Notes under the pieces: model-generated
The model's database searches: none
Told to the model about the DNA's origin: nothing
Seen by the model: only the letters and a program-made list of their open reading frames with translations
Assembly (NCBI GenBank): GCA_023374025.1
Contig: SIJG01000136.1
Coordinates: 1-64,000 of the forward strand
Length of the DNA: 64,000 bases
Direction of reading: 5' to 3'
From: Heterodera schachtii
Lineage: Eukaryota > Nematoda > Chromadorea > Rhabditida > Heteroderidae
Program-made: the position numbers and the translations under genes
Part shown: positions 1 to 9,075 of the stretch, piece after piece
Position numbering within the stretch: position 1 is the first letter of the stretch
Layout: each line of letters begins with the position of its first letter

Positions 1-700
1 CTAAGACGATTTTTCGCTAAAATCAACCCCTGACGAGTTATAGGCCCGGGACTGAAATGTCCCGCTCAGGCCAAAAAATTTTTCTATTTCGGGAAAAAAA
101 TGAAATTTTTTCAAAAATGCCACCAATCGATAGAGCTCAAAAAACGATGTTTAGAAAGTGGTCTCCGTTTCTCTGGGAAAATTCGTTAAAAATTCCTAAA
201 ATTCAAAAACGAAAAATTTACGAGGGGGCCTAGCTCGAAAATTTCTGAAATTTTTGAAAATCCAAAAACGCCATTCGATGCAGCTTGAAAAACTGCATAA
301 AATGTTAAGCGGCGCCGACCCGCTCAGATCAATGTCTGGCGAGTTATTCCCGAAAATCAAAAAACCGGGTTTTGACCTAACAATTTTCTGTCAAGCATAC
401 CATGAAAACGGTTAGTCGTACAAGAAAATGTATGAGACGAAAAATGTTGGAAATTGATCGGTTCAGTGCCCTTTCTCCAAGCATTTTTCGCTCCCGCTTC
501 TTCCCGCAAAGATACAGGCCTGCAAACGCGGACAAAAATTTTTTGGGGCCGTTTCAGCGCCGCTGGCGCTGAACTGGCCGCCGGACGGGAAAACCCGTAT
601 TTTTCCCAGATGCGCCGTCAAAAGTTGGTTAAGCAATGCCACACTCCCGAGCCCCTCCCGGCGCCCGTTCCCGAGATTTTGGTTTTAGCAACGAAACCCA
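1..700. repeat. Dispersed repeat, copy 1
   Basis: Non-coding repeat that reappears at 8270-9075. Shared landmarks, in order, are a CCCCTGACGAGTTAT block followed by GCCCGGGACT and TGTCCCGCTCAGGCC, then ATCGATAGAGCTCAAAAAACG, then GGCCTAGCTCGA, and near the right end CCCGAGA followed by TTGGTTTTAG. The two copies differ by many substitutions and small indels, so they are old. The core around GGGACTGAAATGTCCC is itself a short palindrome and recurs in the element at 62352-62977. This copy may begin before the window. Its right end abuts the stop codon of the protease gene. Short open frames here are not supported as genes. Confidence 0.75.
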
Positions 701-702
701 AC

Positions 703-708
703 TTTATT
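703..708 (-). other. Polyadenylation signal of the C48 protease gene
   Basis: AATAAA on the minus strand directly follows the inferred stop codon at 709-711. Its position supports the spliced reading of the gene, which ends here rather than inside the inserted element. Confidence 0.55.
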
Positions 709-2044
709 CTATATAAAGTATAAACTAGCGGGTGTGTGCTTACATGTTTCTTGAGTGCTTAAAGCGCTTCGCGCTTTGGGAGCTTCGCTACCTAGATCTG
801 CCATTAGAATGAATTGTTCAGAATAGCAAACTAAAAACTTTTGTTAGGGTCTTTGAGTCATCCGACATGCACTTGGTTTCGCTATTTCAATAAGCTGACA
901 CATTGCACTTTGCAATGCAATGGAAACCGGAAGTGCCCTAACACCCACAGCTATTACCATCATTTTGCTTTGTCAATTGTTGCACGTATTCGACAGCAAT
1001 TGACGGACTCCCGGGCACTAACTCAGCAATTATTGACTGGATGAGTGCCGTTCTCTCATCACTCAAGCTGCTCATATGCAGTGAGTCAACGAAGTATGCA
1101 CCATGTGCAACATCGTACACAATGAGAGTCCAGTGATTTGGGAAGTGAAGCGGCAAAAGCACCACTTCGGGAATCACATTCGGGTCATACCCGAAGACGC
1201 AATTCAGCAAGGTGCGAAATCGAGGAACATCAGTTCTCGATGCCATTGAATCCACAACTACTGTTTTTCGTTGTGAAATGCTTGCGATATACGCTAAATA
1301 GGCAAGGGTAAAGCTGCTATTTAGCCATTCATTTGGCCTGTTCCAGCAGGTCTCAATGAATCTTGGGCCAGAGCGTGGGCCAAGTGCTGTTTCGCCATCA
1401 CGCTCGTAAAGGCCAACATCTGCCCATCTCCGAATTTTGCAGGCCATATTTCGCGATGTGGCGAAATTAATTTGCACTGTGCTGAAGTTTATTTTTTCTG
1501 GCACAGTTGGCAAAAGGGCCACCGATGTGGTAGCTTCAGAGCTAAGATCCATTGACGAGCTCTCGCTCATGGAATCATTAGGTTTGCTCCTGCCTGAGCC
1601 TGCATGGCCACCTCTTTTTTTGGATGGTCGCCCTCCACGGTTCCTTTGCGTGGAAACCGGCGTCGAAGCAATTGCCTCAAGAGCAGACATGGGTCGATCA
1701 AAATCGTCGATCTTCCCTTTTTTATTGCAAGGCGATGACTCATCATTTTGAGTTGCGGATGCAATTTGTGTGCCAATGGATGACACACTGTTTTGCGAAG
1801 CCCTGAATGGCTCCGCTCCGGCTTTCGGAGGTATACTCCGTCTTTTACTTCCAATGGAAGAGGCCGGTGTGCTTAATTGCAAAGCACCAATGTTGGGCGT
1901 GGTGATGCCCGGGGGCGATGCCACCCCATTCTCATCTGCACTTCCGTCTGGGACGGGTGAGCGATCTGGGCTGACAGATTGCTCCATCTGCCCTCGGTAC
2001 CGCTCTTGTTTCTTCTTTCTTTGAATTTTTTGTTTTGAAGGCAT
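709..2044 (-). CDS. C48 (Ulp1/SENP-like) cysteine protease with AT-hook-like N-terminus
   Basis: Two-exon model: exon 1 2044-943, intron 942-831, exon 2 830-709, giving 407 residues. The start ATG at 2044 follows GTTTTCAG, a strong nematode-type cis- or trans-splice acceptor; a longer in-frame start 21 codons upstream would ignore it. Residues 1-180 are polar and low-complexity, with a basic AT-hook-like GGRPSKKRGG near 137-146. The protease domain covers about 225 onward: NEWLNSSF near 238, His304 in NHW, Asp320 in YFVDS, Gln360, and catalytic Cys366 in DGNSCG. The family removes SUMO or related modifiers, and many copies are transposon-borne. Without splicing, the frame stops two codons after Cys366, before the helix every active member needs. 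Splicing restores CGFCYSEQF, which fits that helix, then a short tail and AATAAA. The domain call is firm; the splice is inferred. It could be a transposon-derived copy. Confidence 0.78.
844..941. mobile_element. 98-bp MITE-like element inside the protease gene
   Basis: The ends are TTAGGG and CCCTAA. A second copy, clearly the same family, lies at 2796-2891. Shared internal blocks are CCGACATGCACTTGGTTT, TTCAATAAG, TGACACA and TGGAAACCGGAAGTGCCC. No target-site duplication is obvious at either copy. Read on the minus strand, the element supplies almost the whole intron of the C48 gene, and its first base provides the T of the GT donor. Confidence 0.8.
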
Positions 2045-2052
2045 CTGAAAAC
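2045..2052 (-). other. Splice acceptor before the protease start codon
   Basis: GTTTTCAG on the minus strand immediately precedes ATG. The base order matches the nematode acceptor consensus, so the transcript is either trans-spliced here or joined to a non-coding 5' exon. It decides the start at 2044. Confidence 0.55.
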
Positions 2053-2109
2053 AAAAATGAATCAATGATGTGTACATGCGGCAAAAGTATTTAGGAAAAG
2101 CAACCATTA

Positions 2110-2385
2110 AACCACATTAAATCAAATATTTATCAAAAAAAATTGAAAATGTGAAAAAGGATGTATATTCCTTGAATGCCACCATGATGCCGCTGCGAAT
2201 CCATAAGCCAGGGCTCGCATGTCCAATTTTCGCACGTGTGTTGCGAAGAAAGAGACCGGCTCACACATCCCATTAAGAACGCAGATGAAAATTAAGCATT
2301 GATTGAAGAATTCAATCAGCTTATTACGAACCACAATCCCCGAAGGGGCAGGAATGGGACCAAAATCCTCAAAGGGCAGGTCCAC
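2110..2385. other. Region upstream of the protease gene
   Basis: About 280 bases without a recognised gene. 2170-2290 is much richer in GC than its surroundings and open on the minus strand; it could be an upstream exon of the protease gene, but no domain is recognisable and no splice pair is convincing. Around 2330 the first degenerate units of the 38-bp minisatellite appear. Confidence 0.4.
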
Positions 2386-2715
2386 ATTTTGGTTGACTCC
2401 GATATCCTACGTTACCTCTCACCAGTCCACTGGTCTTGGTAAAGTGCGGGACCAGCTTCGCACCGGATGTTGGCCGGTAACGATAAGGAATTCATTGTAA
2501 ACCTTTCGGACCACAATCACCCGACGGGGCAGGCCCTCGAACCACAATCCTCAAGAGGCAGGTCCGCATTTATTTTGGTTAACGGGTAATCCTACGTAAC
2601 CTCTCACCAGTCCACTGGTCTTGGCAAAGTGCGGGACCAGCTTCGCACCGGGTGTTGGCCAGTAACGATAAGGAAACCTTTATAAACCTTTCGGACCACA
2701 AGCACCCAACGGGGC
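2386..2715. repeat. Direct duplication of ~180 bp with minisatellite remnants
   Basis: The block around 2400-2530 (CCTCTCACCAGTCCACTGG, GTGCGGGACCAGCTTCGCACC, GTAACGATAAGGAA) is repeated at 2590-2715 with few changes. Each copy ends in degenerate 38-bp-type units (GGACCACAA...GGGGCAGG), so the minisatellite and this block were duplicated together. Confidence 0.8.
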
Positions 2716-2795
2716 AGGTCCTTTTCCGAACCACAATCCCCGAGGGGCAGGTCCTAAGCTGAACCACATCCCTAGAGGGCAGGTCCACGTTTGCA

Positions 2796-2891
2796 TTAGG
2801 GTCTTAGCGTCGGCCGACATGCACTTGGTTTCTGTTCAATAAGAAGTTGACACACTGCAATGCATTGCAGTGGAAACCGGAAGTGCCCTAA
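2796..2891. mobile_element. 96-bp MITE-like element, second copy
   Basis: TTAGGG to CCCTAA ends, same internal blocks as 844-941. It contains a small internal palindrome TGCAATGCATTGCA. It lies between degenerate minisatellite units and has no role in a visible gene. Confidence 0.8.
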
Positions 2892-2967
2892 GGTGCACAT
2901 CATTTAAGAATAATAGTTTGTTCAGCATAAAGGCAAATTTGCCAAAACACATCTACAAAGAAGTGGT

Positions 2968-4062
2968 ACAAACCACAACGCCCTTGAGGGGCATCTCCTT
3001 GGTACGAACCACAATCCACCGGTTGGGCAGGTTCTTGAAACGAATCACAATCCCCCGGAGGGGCAGATCCTTGGCCGGTGAACCACAATCCCCCGCAGGG
3101 GCAGGTCCTTGGCCGGTGAACCACAATCCCCCGGAGGGGCAGGTCCATGGCCGGTGAACCACAATCCCCCGGAGGGGCAGGTCCTTGGCCGGTGAACCAC
3201 AATCCCCCGGAGGGGCAGGTCCTTGGCCGGTGAACCACAATCCCCCGGAGGGGCAGGTCCTTGAAACGAACCACAATTTCCCGGAGGGGTAGGTCCTTGG
3301 CCGGTGAACCACAATCCCCCGGAGGGGCAGGTCCTTGGCCGGTGAACCACAATCCCCCGGAGGGGCAGGTCCATGGCCGGTGAACCACAATCCCCCGGAG
3401 GGGCAGGTTTTTGGCCGGTGAACCACAATCCCCCGGAGGGGCAGGTCCATGGCCGGTGAACCACAATCCCCCGGAGGGGCAGGTCCTTGGCCGGTGAACC
3501 ACAATCCCCCGGAGGGGCAGGTCCTTGGCCGGTGAACCACAATCCCCCGGAGGGGCAGGTCCTTGGCCGGTGAACCACAATCCCCCGGAGGGGCAGGTCC
3601 TTGGCCGGTGAACCACAATCCCCCGGAGGGGCAGGTCCTTGGCCGGTGAACCACAATCCCCCGGAGGGGCAGGTCCTTGGCCGGTGAACCACAATCCCCC
3701 GGAGGGGCAGGTCCTTGGCCGGTGAACCACAATCCCCCGGAGGGGCAGGTCCTTGGCCGGTGAACCACAATCCCCCGTAGGGGCAGGTCCTTGGCCGGTG
3801 AACCACAATCCCCCGGAGGGGCAGGTCCTTGGCTGGTGAACCACAATCCCCCGGAGGGGCAGGTCCTTGGCCGGTGAACCACAATCCCCCGGAGGGGCAG
3901 GTCCTTGGCCGGTGAACCACAATCCCCCGGAGGGGCAGGTCCTTGGCCGGTGAACCACAATCCCCCGGAGGGGCAGGTCCATGGCCGGTGAACCACAATC
4001 CCCCGGAGGGGCAGGTCCTTGGCCGGTGAACCACAATCCCCCGGAGGGGCAGGTCCTTGGCC
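2968..4062. repeat. 38-bp minisatellite, about 29 units
   Basis: The unit reads GGTCCTTGGCCGGTGAACC then ACAATCCCCCGGAGGGGCA. The first two units are degenerate; from 3047 to 4062 they are nearly identical, with single-base variants such as CTTGG to CATGG. One unit at 3255-3290 has a different linker (TTGAAACGAA). Each unit carries a CCCC-CGGA-GGGG hairpin. Because 38 is not a multiple of 3 and no frame of the minus strand has a stop, all three minus frames stay open and give the same 38-residue repeat in different phases. This explains the long open frames without any gene. Confidence 0.95.
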
Positions 4063-4139
4063 GGACTGAACAACAACATAGATGTTCAAAAGTCAAATTG
4101 ATAGTCCATCTGTTTTTCATATTTTTTCGCACAAAAGGG

Positions 4140-4690
4140 GACGGATTCCGTCCCATAATAACATTCAGGGGGGGATCCAACCCCATAAGAGTGTTTAGGG
4201 GGATGTACCGTCCCCATGCGAGTGTTTAAGGGGATGGTATCCATACCCATAAGAGTGTCTATGGGGATGGCAACCATCCCCATAAGAGTGTCTAGGTGGA
4301 TGGCATCCGTCCGCATAAAAGTGTCTAGGTGGATGGGATCCGTCCCCATAAGAGTGTCTATGGGGATGGTAACCATCCCCATAAGAGTGTGTATGGGGAT
4401 GGGATCCGTCCCCATAAGAGTGTATAGGGGGATGGTAGCCATCCCCATAAGAGTGTCTATGGGGATGGTAACCATCCCCATAAGAGTTTCTATGGGGATG
4501 CTAACCATCCCCATAAGAGTGTCTACGGGGATGGGATCCGTCCCCATAAGAGTGTCTATGGGGATGGGATCCGTCCCCATAAGAGTATTTAGGGGGATGG
4601 TATCCATCCATTTAAAAGTGTTTAAGGGGATGGAATCCGTACCATGAGAGTGTTAAAAGGGATGGAATCCATCCCCATAAAATTATTCAG
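4140..4690. repeat. 33-bp palindromic minisatellite, block 1 (~15 units)
   Basis: Each unit is an imperfect 25-base palindrome (TATGGGGATGG, three loop bases, CCATCCCCATA) plus AGAGTGTC. Units at the left edge are more degenerate. The loop varies (TAT, GAT, TAA, TAG, CTA) while the arms hold or change to wobble pairs. Both strands are open through much of the block, a by-product of the unit length (11 codons), not of coding. Confidence 0.93.
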
Positions 4691-4762
4691 GAGAATGTGA
4701 TCCATCCTCTTAATCAGCATTATGTTGATGGGGACTAATTTTGCGTGTTTTTTGTCTCTATC

Positions 4763-4879
4763 ACCATTTAGCGTAGACTCAATAGAATCAAGGATTCTTG
4801 GTGTCGTTATGCCACTCTCATCAAGATACGTCTAAAGACACCAAGAACGCTTAGTTCTGTAAAGTCTACGCTAAATGGT
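4763..4879. mobile_element. Hairpin MITE, tandem copy 1
   Basis: 117-bp near-perfect inverted repeat starting ACCATTTAGCGTAGACT and ending AGTCTACGCTAAATGGT; the arms continue inward through TTCTTGGTGTC and GACACCAAGAA. It is one of three tandem copies with a period of 166-169 bp. No protein is encoded. Confidence 0.88.
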
Positions 4880-4931
4880 ATAAGTGACAATTTCGGTGGT
4901 CAAAAATTTTCGTGATTTTTTTGTAACTTAC

Positions 4932-5048
4932 ACCATTTAGCGTAGACTCAATAGAATCAAGGATTCTTGGTGTCGTTATGCCACTCTCATCAAGATACGT
5001 CTAAAGACACCAAGAACGCTTAGTTCTGTAAAGTCTACGCTAAATGGT
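4932..5048. mobile_element. Hairpin MITE, tandem copy 2
   Basis: Almost identical to copy 1, including the linker that follows it (AAGTGACAATTTCGGTGGTC). The spacing and shared linker point to tandem duplication of element plus linker rather than three separate insertions. Confidence 0.88.
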
Positions 5049-5097
5049 ATAAGTGACAATTTCGGTGGTCAAAAATTTTCGTGATTTTGTCACTTAC

Positions 5098-5215
5098 ACC
5101 ATTTACCGTAGACTCAATAGAATTAAGCATTCTTGGTGTCGTGTTAGATCATCTGATCAAGATGCGTCTAATGACACCAAGAACGTTTAGTTCTGTTTAG
5201 TCTACACTAAATGGT
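5098..5215. mobile_element. Hairpin MITE, tandem copy 3 (diverged)
   Basis: More diverged than copies 1 and 2, but with longer matching ends: CTTACACCATTTA at the left and TAAATGGTGTAAG at the right. The complete ends suggest this is closest to the original inserted element. Confidence 0.85.
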
Positions 5216-5887
5216 GTAAGAAAATATCGGTGGTAAAAATTGCTAAATTTGGTGACGACCAATTTAGCACATATTTAAATAAACATTAATTTGACAAAAC
5301 CCACCAAAAATCCGCGCTTTCGTACAGAAGAAGGCAATTGTTGGCTGATCACCGCAATACCAAATCATTTGAAAATCGAACAACGCCAGCCAACAGTAGA
5401 AACTTACAAAATAATTATATCAAAATCTAAAAAATAATAAAAGCAAAATATGGCTATAAAATATGGATCAAAAAGCGAAAGAGATAGACATAAAAGTGCA
5501 AGAAAGTTACATAAATTTTATAATTGATTTTGTAAGTTAGTAGATACAATTAAAAAGTCAGATACTGTATTAAGCACGTATTTGAATAAAAAATTAAATA
5601 AGTAAAAAAATTTAGTTGAAAGTTAACCGAAAAGCGATACTTTTTCATTTTTCTTACTTTTAAGACAGATTTACCAACTTTTATAAAAAAATTAGATAAA
5701 CAATGATTTTCAGTAAAATGATCCGAGTCTTAGGAGCCAAAAGCCAAATGGTAGCCGCTCGAACAAAGTATTTTTGGAAAAAGCTTAATGAAGCGATAGA
5801 ACATATGGACATAATGCAAAATATGACAAATTGAAAATATGACATAAAACGCGAAATATATAAAAATAGAGGTACAACAGTGATTGA
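5216..5887. other. AT-rich spacer
   Basis: No gene. A short inverted repeat (TGTTGGCT at about 5340 and AGCCAACA at about 5388) and scattered ATATGGACATA-type words also found at 58330-58890 are the only structure seen. Confidence 0.6.
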
Positions 5888-7645
5888 AAAGGTATGGCAT
5901 CCGTCCCCATAAGAGTGTCTATGGGGATGGGATCCGTCCCCATAAGAGTGTCTAGGGGGATGGTAGCCATCCCCATAAGAGTGTCTAGGGGGATGGTCGC
6001 CATCCCCATAAGAGTGTTTAGGGGGATGGTCGACATCCCCATAAGTGTTTAGGGGCATGGTCGCCATCCCCATAAGAGTGTCTATGGGGATGGGATCCGT
6101 CCCCATAAGAGTGTCTAGGGGGATGGTAGCCATCCCCATAAGTGTTTAGGGGCATGGTCGCCATCCCCATAAGAGTGTCTATGGGGATGGTATCCGTCCC
6201 TATAAGAGTGTCTATGGGGATGGTATCCATCCCTATAAGAGTGTCTATGGTGATGGTATCCATCCCTATAAGAGTGTCTATTGGGATGGTATCCGTCCCT
6301 ATAAGAGTGTCTATGGGGATGGTATCCGTCCCTATAAGAGTGTCTATGGGGATGGTATCCATCCCTATAAGAGTGTCTATGGGGATGGTATCCATCCCTA
6401 TAAGAGTGTCTATTGGGATGGTATCCGTCCCTATAAGAGTGTCTATGGGGATGGTATCCATCCCTATAAGAGTGTCTATTGGGATGGTATCCATCCCTAT
6501 AAGAGTGTTTATGGGGATGGTATCCATCCCTATAAGAGTGTCTATGGGGATGGTATCCATCCCTATAAGAGTGTCTATGGGGATGGTATCCATCCCTATG
6601 AGTGTCTATGGGGATGGTATCCATCCCTATAAGAGTGTCTATTGGGATGGTATCCGTCCCTATAAGAGTGTCTATGGGGATGGTATCCATCCCTATAAGA
6701 GTGTTTATGGGGATGGTATCCATCCCTATAAGAGTGTCTATGGGGATGGTATCCATCCCCATAAGTGTTTAGGGGCATGGTCGCCATCCCCATAAGAGTG
6801 TCTATGGGGATGGGATCCGTCCCCATAAGAGTGTCTAGGGGGATGGTAGCCATCCCCATAAGAGTGTCTATGGGGATGGGATCCGTCCCCATAAGAGTGT
6901 CTAGGGGGATGGTAGCCATCCCCATAAGTGTTTAGGGGCATGGTCGCCATCCCCATAAGAGTGTCTATGGGGATGGTATCCGTCCCTATAAGAGTGTCTA
7001 TGGGGATGGTATCCATCCCTATAAGAGTGTCTATGGTGATGGTATCCATCCCTATAAGAGTGTCTATTGGGATGGTATCCGTCCCTATAAGAGTGTCTAT
7101 GGGGATGGTATCCGTCCCTATAAGAGTGTCTATGGGGATGGTATCCATCCCTATAAGAGTGTCTATGGGGATGGTATCCATCCCTATAAGAGTGTCTATT
7201 GGGATGGTATCCGTCCCTATAAGAGTGTCTATGGGGATGGTATCCATCCCTATAAGAGTGTCTATTGGGATGGTATCCGTCCCTATAAGAGTGTCTATGG
7301 GGATGGTATCCATCCCTATAAGAGTGTTTATGGGGATGGTATCCATCCCTATAAGAGTGTCTATGGGGATGGTATCCATCCCTATGAGTGTCTATGGGGA
7401 TGGGATCCGTCCCCATAAGAGTGTCTATGGGGATGGTAACCATCCCCATAAGAGTGTCTATGGGGATGGTATCCATCCCTATAAGAGTGTCTATGGGGAT
7501 GGTAACCATCCCCATAAGAGTGTCTAGGGGGATGGCATCCGTTCTCATATGAGTGTTTAAGGGTATGGTATCCATCCCTATAAGAGTGTCTATGGGGATG
7601 GTCGCCATCCCTATAAGAGTGACTATGGGGATGGGATTCACACCT
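5888..7645. repeat. 33-bp palindromic minisatellite, block 2 (~53 units)
   Basis: Same unit as 4140-4690, with ATAAGAGTGTCTATGGGG as the joining sequence. A few shorter units (ATAAGTGTTTAGGGGCATGG) occur at about 6043, 6138, 6763 and 6926. A stretch beginning near 6139 is repeated from near 6925 with the same order of unit variants, giving a higher-order repeat of about 786 bp. Long open frames on both strands translate to 11-residue repeats and are not credible genes. Confidence 0.95.
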
Positions 7646-8269
7646 ATACGCAGGGATTCTAAGGCCTTAACGATGTCATAACACAAATCTGATTGAATAT
7701 TCATGCTCAGCGGTCTAAATTACCCCTAAAAACTGTTTTTAATTGAATTTTAGAAGAAAAAATTGTTCCATTCAAAAACCATGTGCACCCCCTTTGGTCC
7801 CGAATCACCAAATCACTTTTATTTTTATAACTTTTTTCAAAAAAGTGATAAAACTATGAAATAAAATTTAATAAATAGAACAAAAAATTGTGGATTTTTC
7901 AATTATTTTTATTTGTGAAAACTGCTTTTCAGAACCGAATTATAAATTTTTTTCTGAAAAATCGGAAATTTCCAGAATTTCTGGAATAACTTTTTTTATT
8001 TTGCAGATAGAAATACCAAATAAAATGCTTAAAATTCTCCTTATTTTTCTCTATTTTTAATACTTTATTTTACTAAAATTGAACCGATTTGAACTAAGTT
8101 ATGAATTTTCAAATATTTGACCAAAATCCCGAAGGCCAAAAAAATGAGAAATAAAAAAGATTTTTTAAAAATTCCAAAATTACTGAAACTTAAAATAAAC
8201 ATTATATTCGTGCTCAGCACCCTAATTTACCCCAGAAAAATATTTTTCACTCACTTTTTCAACCCAAAA
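7646..8269. other. AT-rich spacer after the minisatellite
   Basis: No gene seen. Near 7705 and 8216 the phrase GCTCAGC...CTAA(A/T)TTACCCC occurs twice, so part of this spacer is a diverged direct repeat. Confidence 0.5.
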
Positions 8270-9075
8270 AAAATTTTTGAAAATTTCTAGGGGGCCTAGC
8301 TCGAAAATTCTTGAAATTTTCCCGGCATATGGCACACCATTCGATAGAGCTCAAAAAGCTCTACAATTTTGCTCTAAGACGTTTTTTGGCTAAAACCAAC
8401 CCCTGACGAGTTATGGGCCCGGGACTCAAATGTCCCGCTCAGGCCAAAAAATTTTTCTATTTCCGGAAAAAAATCGAAAATTTTTTAAAAATGTCACCAA
8501 TCGATAGAGCTCAAAAAACGATGTTTTGAAAGTGGTCTTCGTTTTCCCGGGAAAAATCGTTAAAAAATCATAAAATTCAAAAACCCCAAAACCGACTTTT
8601 AGGCCTAGCTCGAGAAATTTTGAAAATTTTCGAAATTTTAAAATTTGGAAAAATCGGGCTTACCAAACTCTATAATAAGTTCGCTTGCCACCCCCCGCTC
8701 AATTCAAACGCTAATGAGTTATTCGCCCGGTACTGAAGTGGACAAAGTTGGTACTGAATTTCTAGCCAAGCCTACAGGCTTTCCTATTATAGGTAGAGGC
8801 CTGGAATTTTTTTTGACTTTTAGTCAACACTTCAACTTGGGTTCCTACCAGCAGACATTTTTTGATCCGAGTTTTAGAAAAAAAGTTATAGGCCTCCAAA
8901 CGCAAGCAAAAATGGAAAATGAGTCCCTGGTACTCAGTTGTCCCTCGGATCAAAAAACCTATAGTTTTCCCGGATGCCCCGTCTCGAGTTACCCCTGGGT
9001 GCAAAATTTCAGCCCGGTCCGCTTAGCCGTTCCCGAGAAATTGGTTTTAGGGATGAAACTCCTTGTCAATATAAC
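8270..9075. repeat. Dispersed repeat, copy 2
   Basis: Second copy of the repeat at 1-700, sharing its landmarks in the same order. It is longer inside (about 8700-8960, with GGTACTGAAGTGGAC and TACTCAGTTGTCCC words). It ends near GTTCCCGAGAAATTGG and GTTTTAGGGATGAAAC, after which composition falls abruptly to the T-rich desert. The open frame at 8645-9226 has no recognisable domain and is not called as a gene. Confidence 0.75.

Noticed and set aside
844..941. TTAGGG and CCCTAA as telomere repeat
   Set aside because: Each occurs once at the two ends of a short element and is not tandem.
2122..2385. Minus-strand open frame upstream of the protease gene
   Set aside because: The GC-richer part could be an exon, but no domain or credible splice pair was found, so it is only noted in the spacer entry.
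2900..4186. Long minus-strand open frames (up to 428 codons)
   Set aside because: They translate the 38-bp minisatellite in three phases; open length follows from a unit without stops.
4140..7645. CRISPR-like array
   Set aside because: Units are contiguous palindromes without unique spacers, and the context is eukaryotic.
6018..7704. Open frames of about 110-267 codons on both strands
   Set aside because: Products of the 33-bp minisatellite, with the same 11-residue repeat in every frame; no codon-level constraint is visible.
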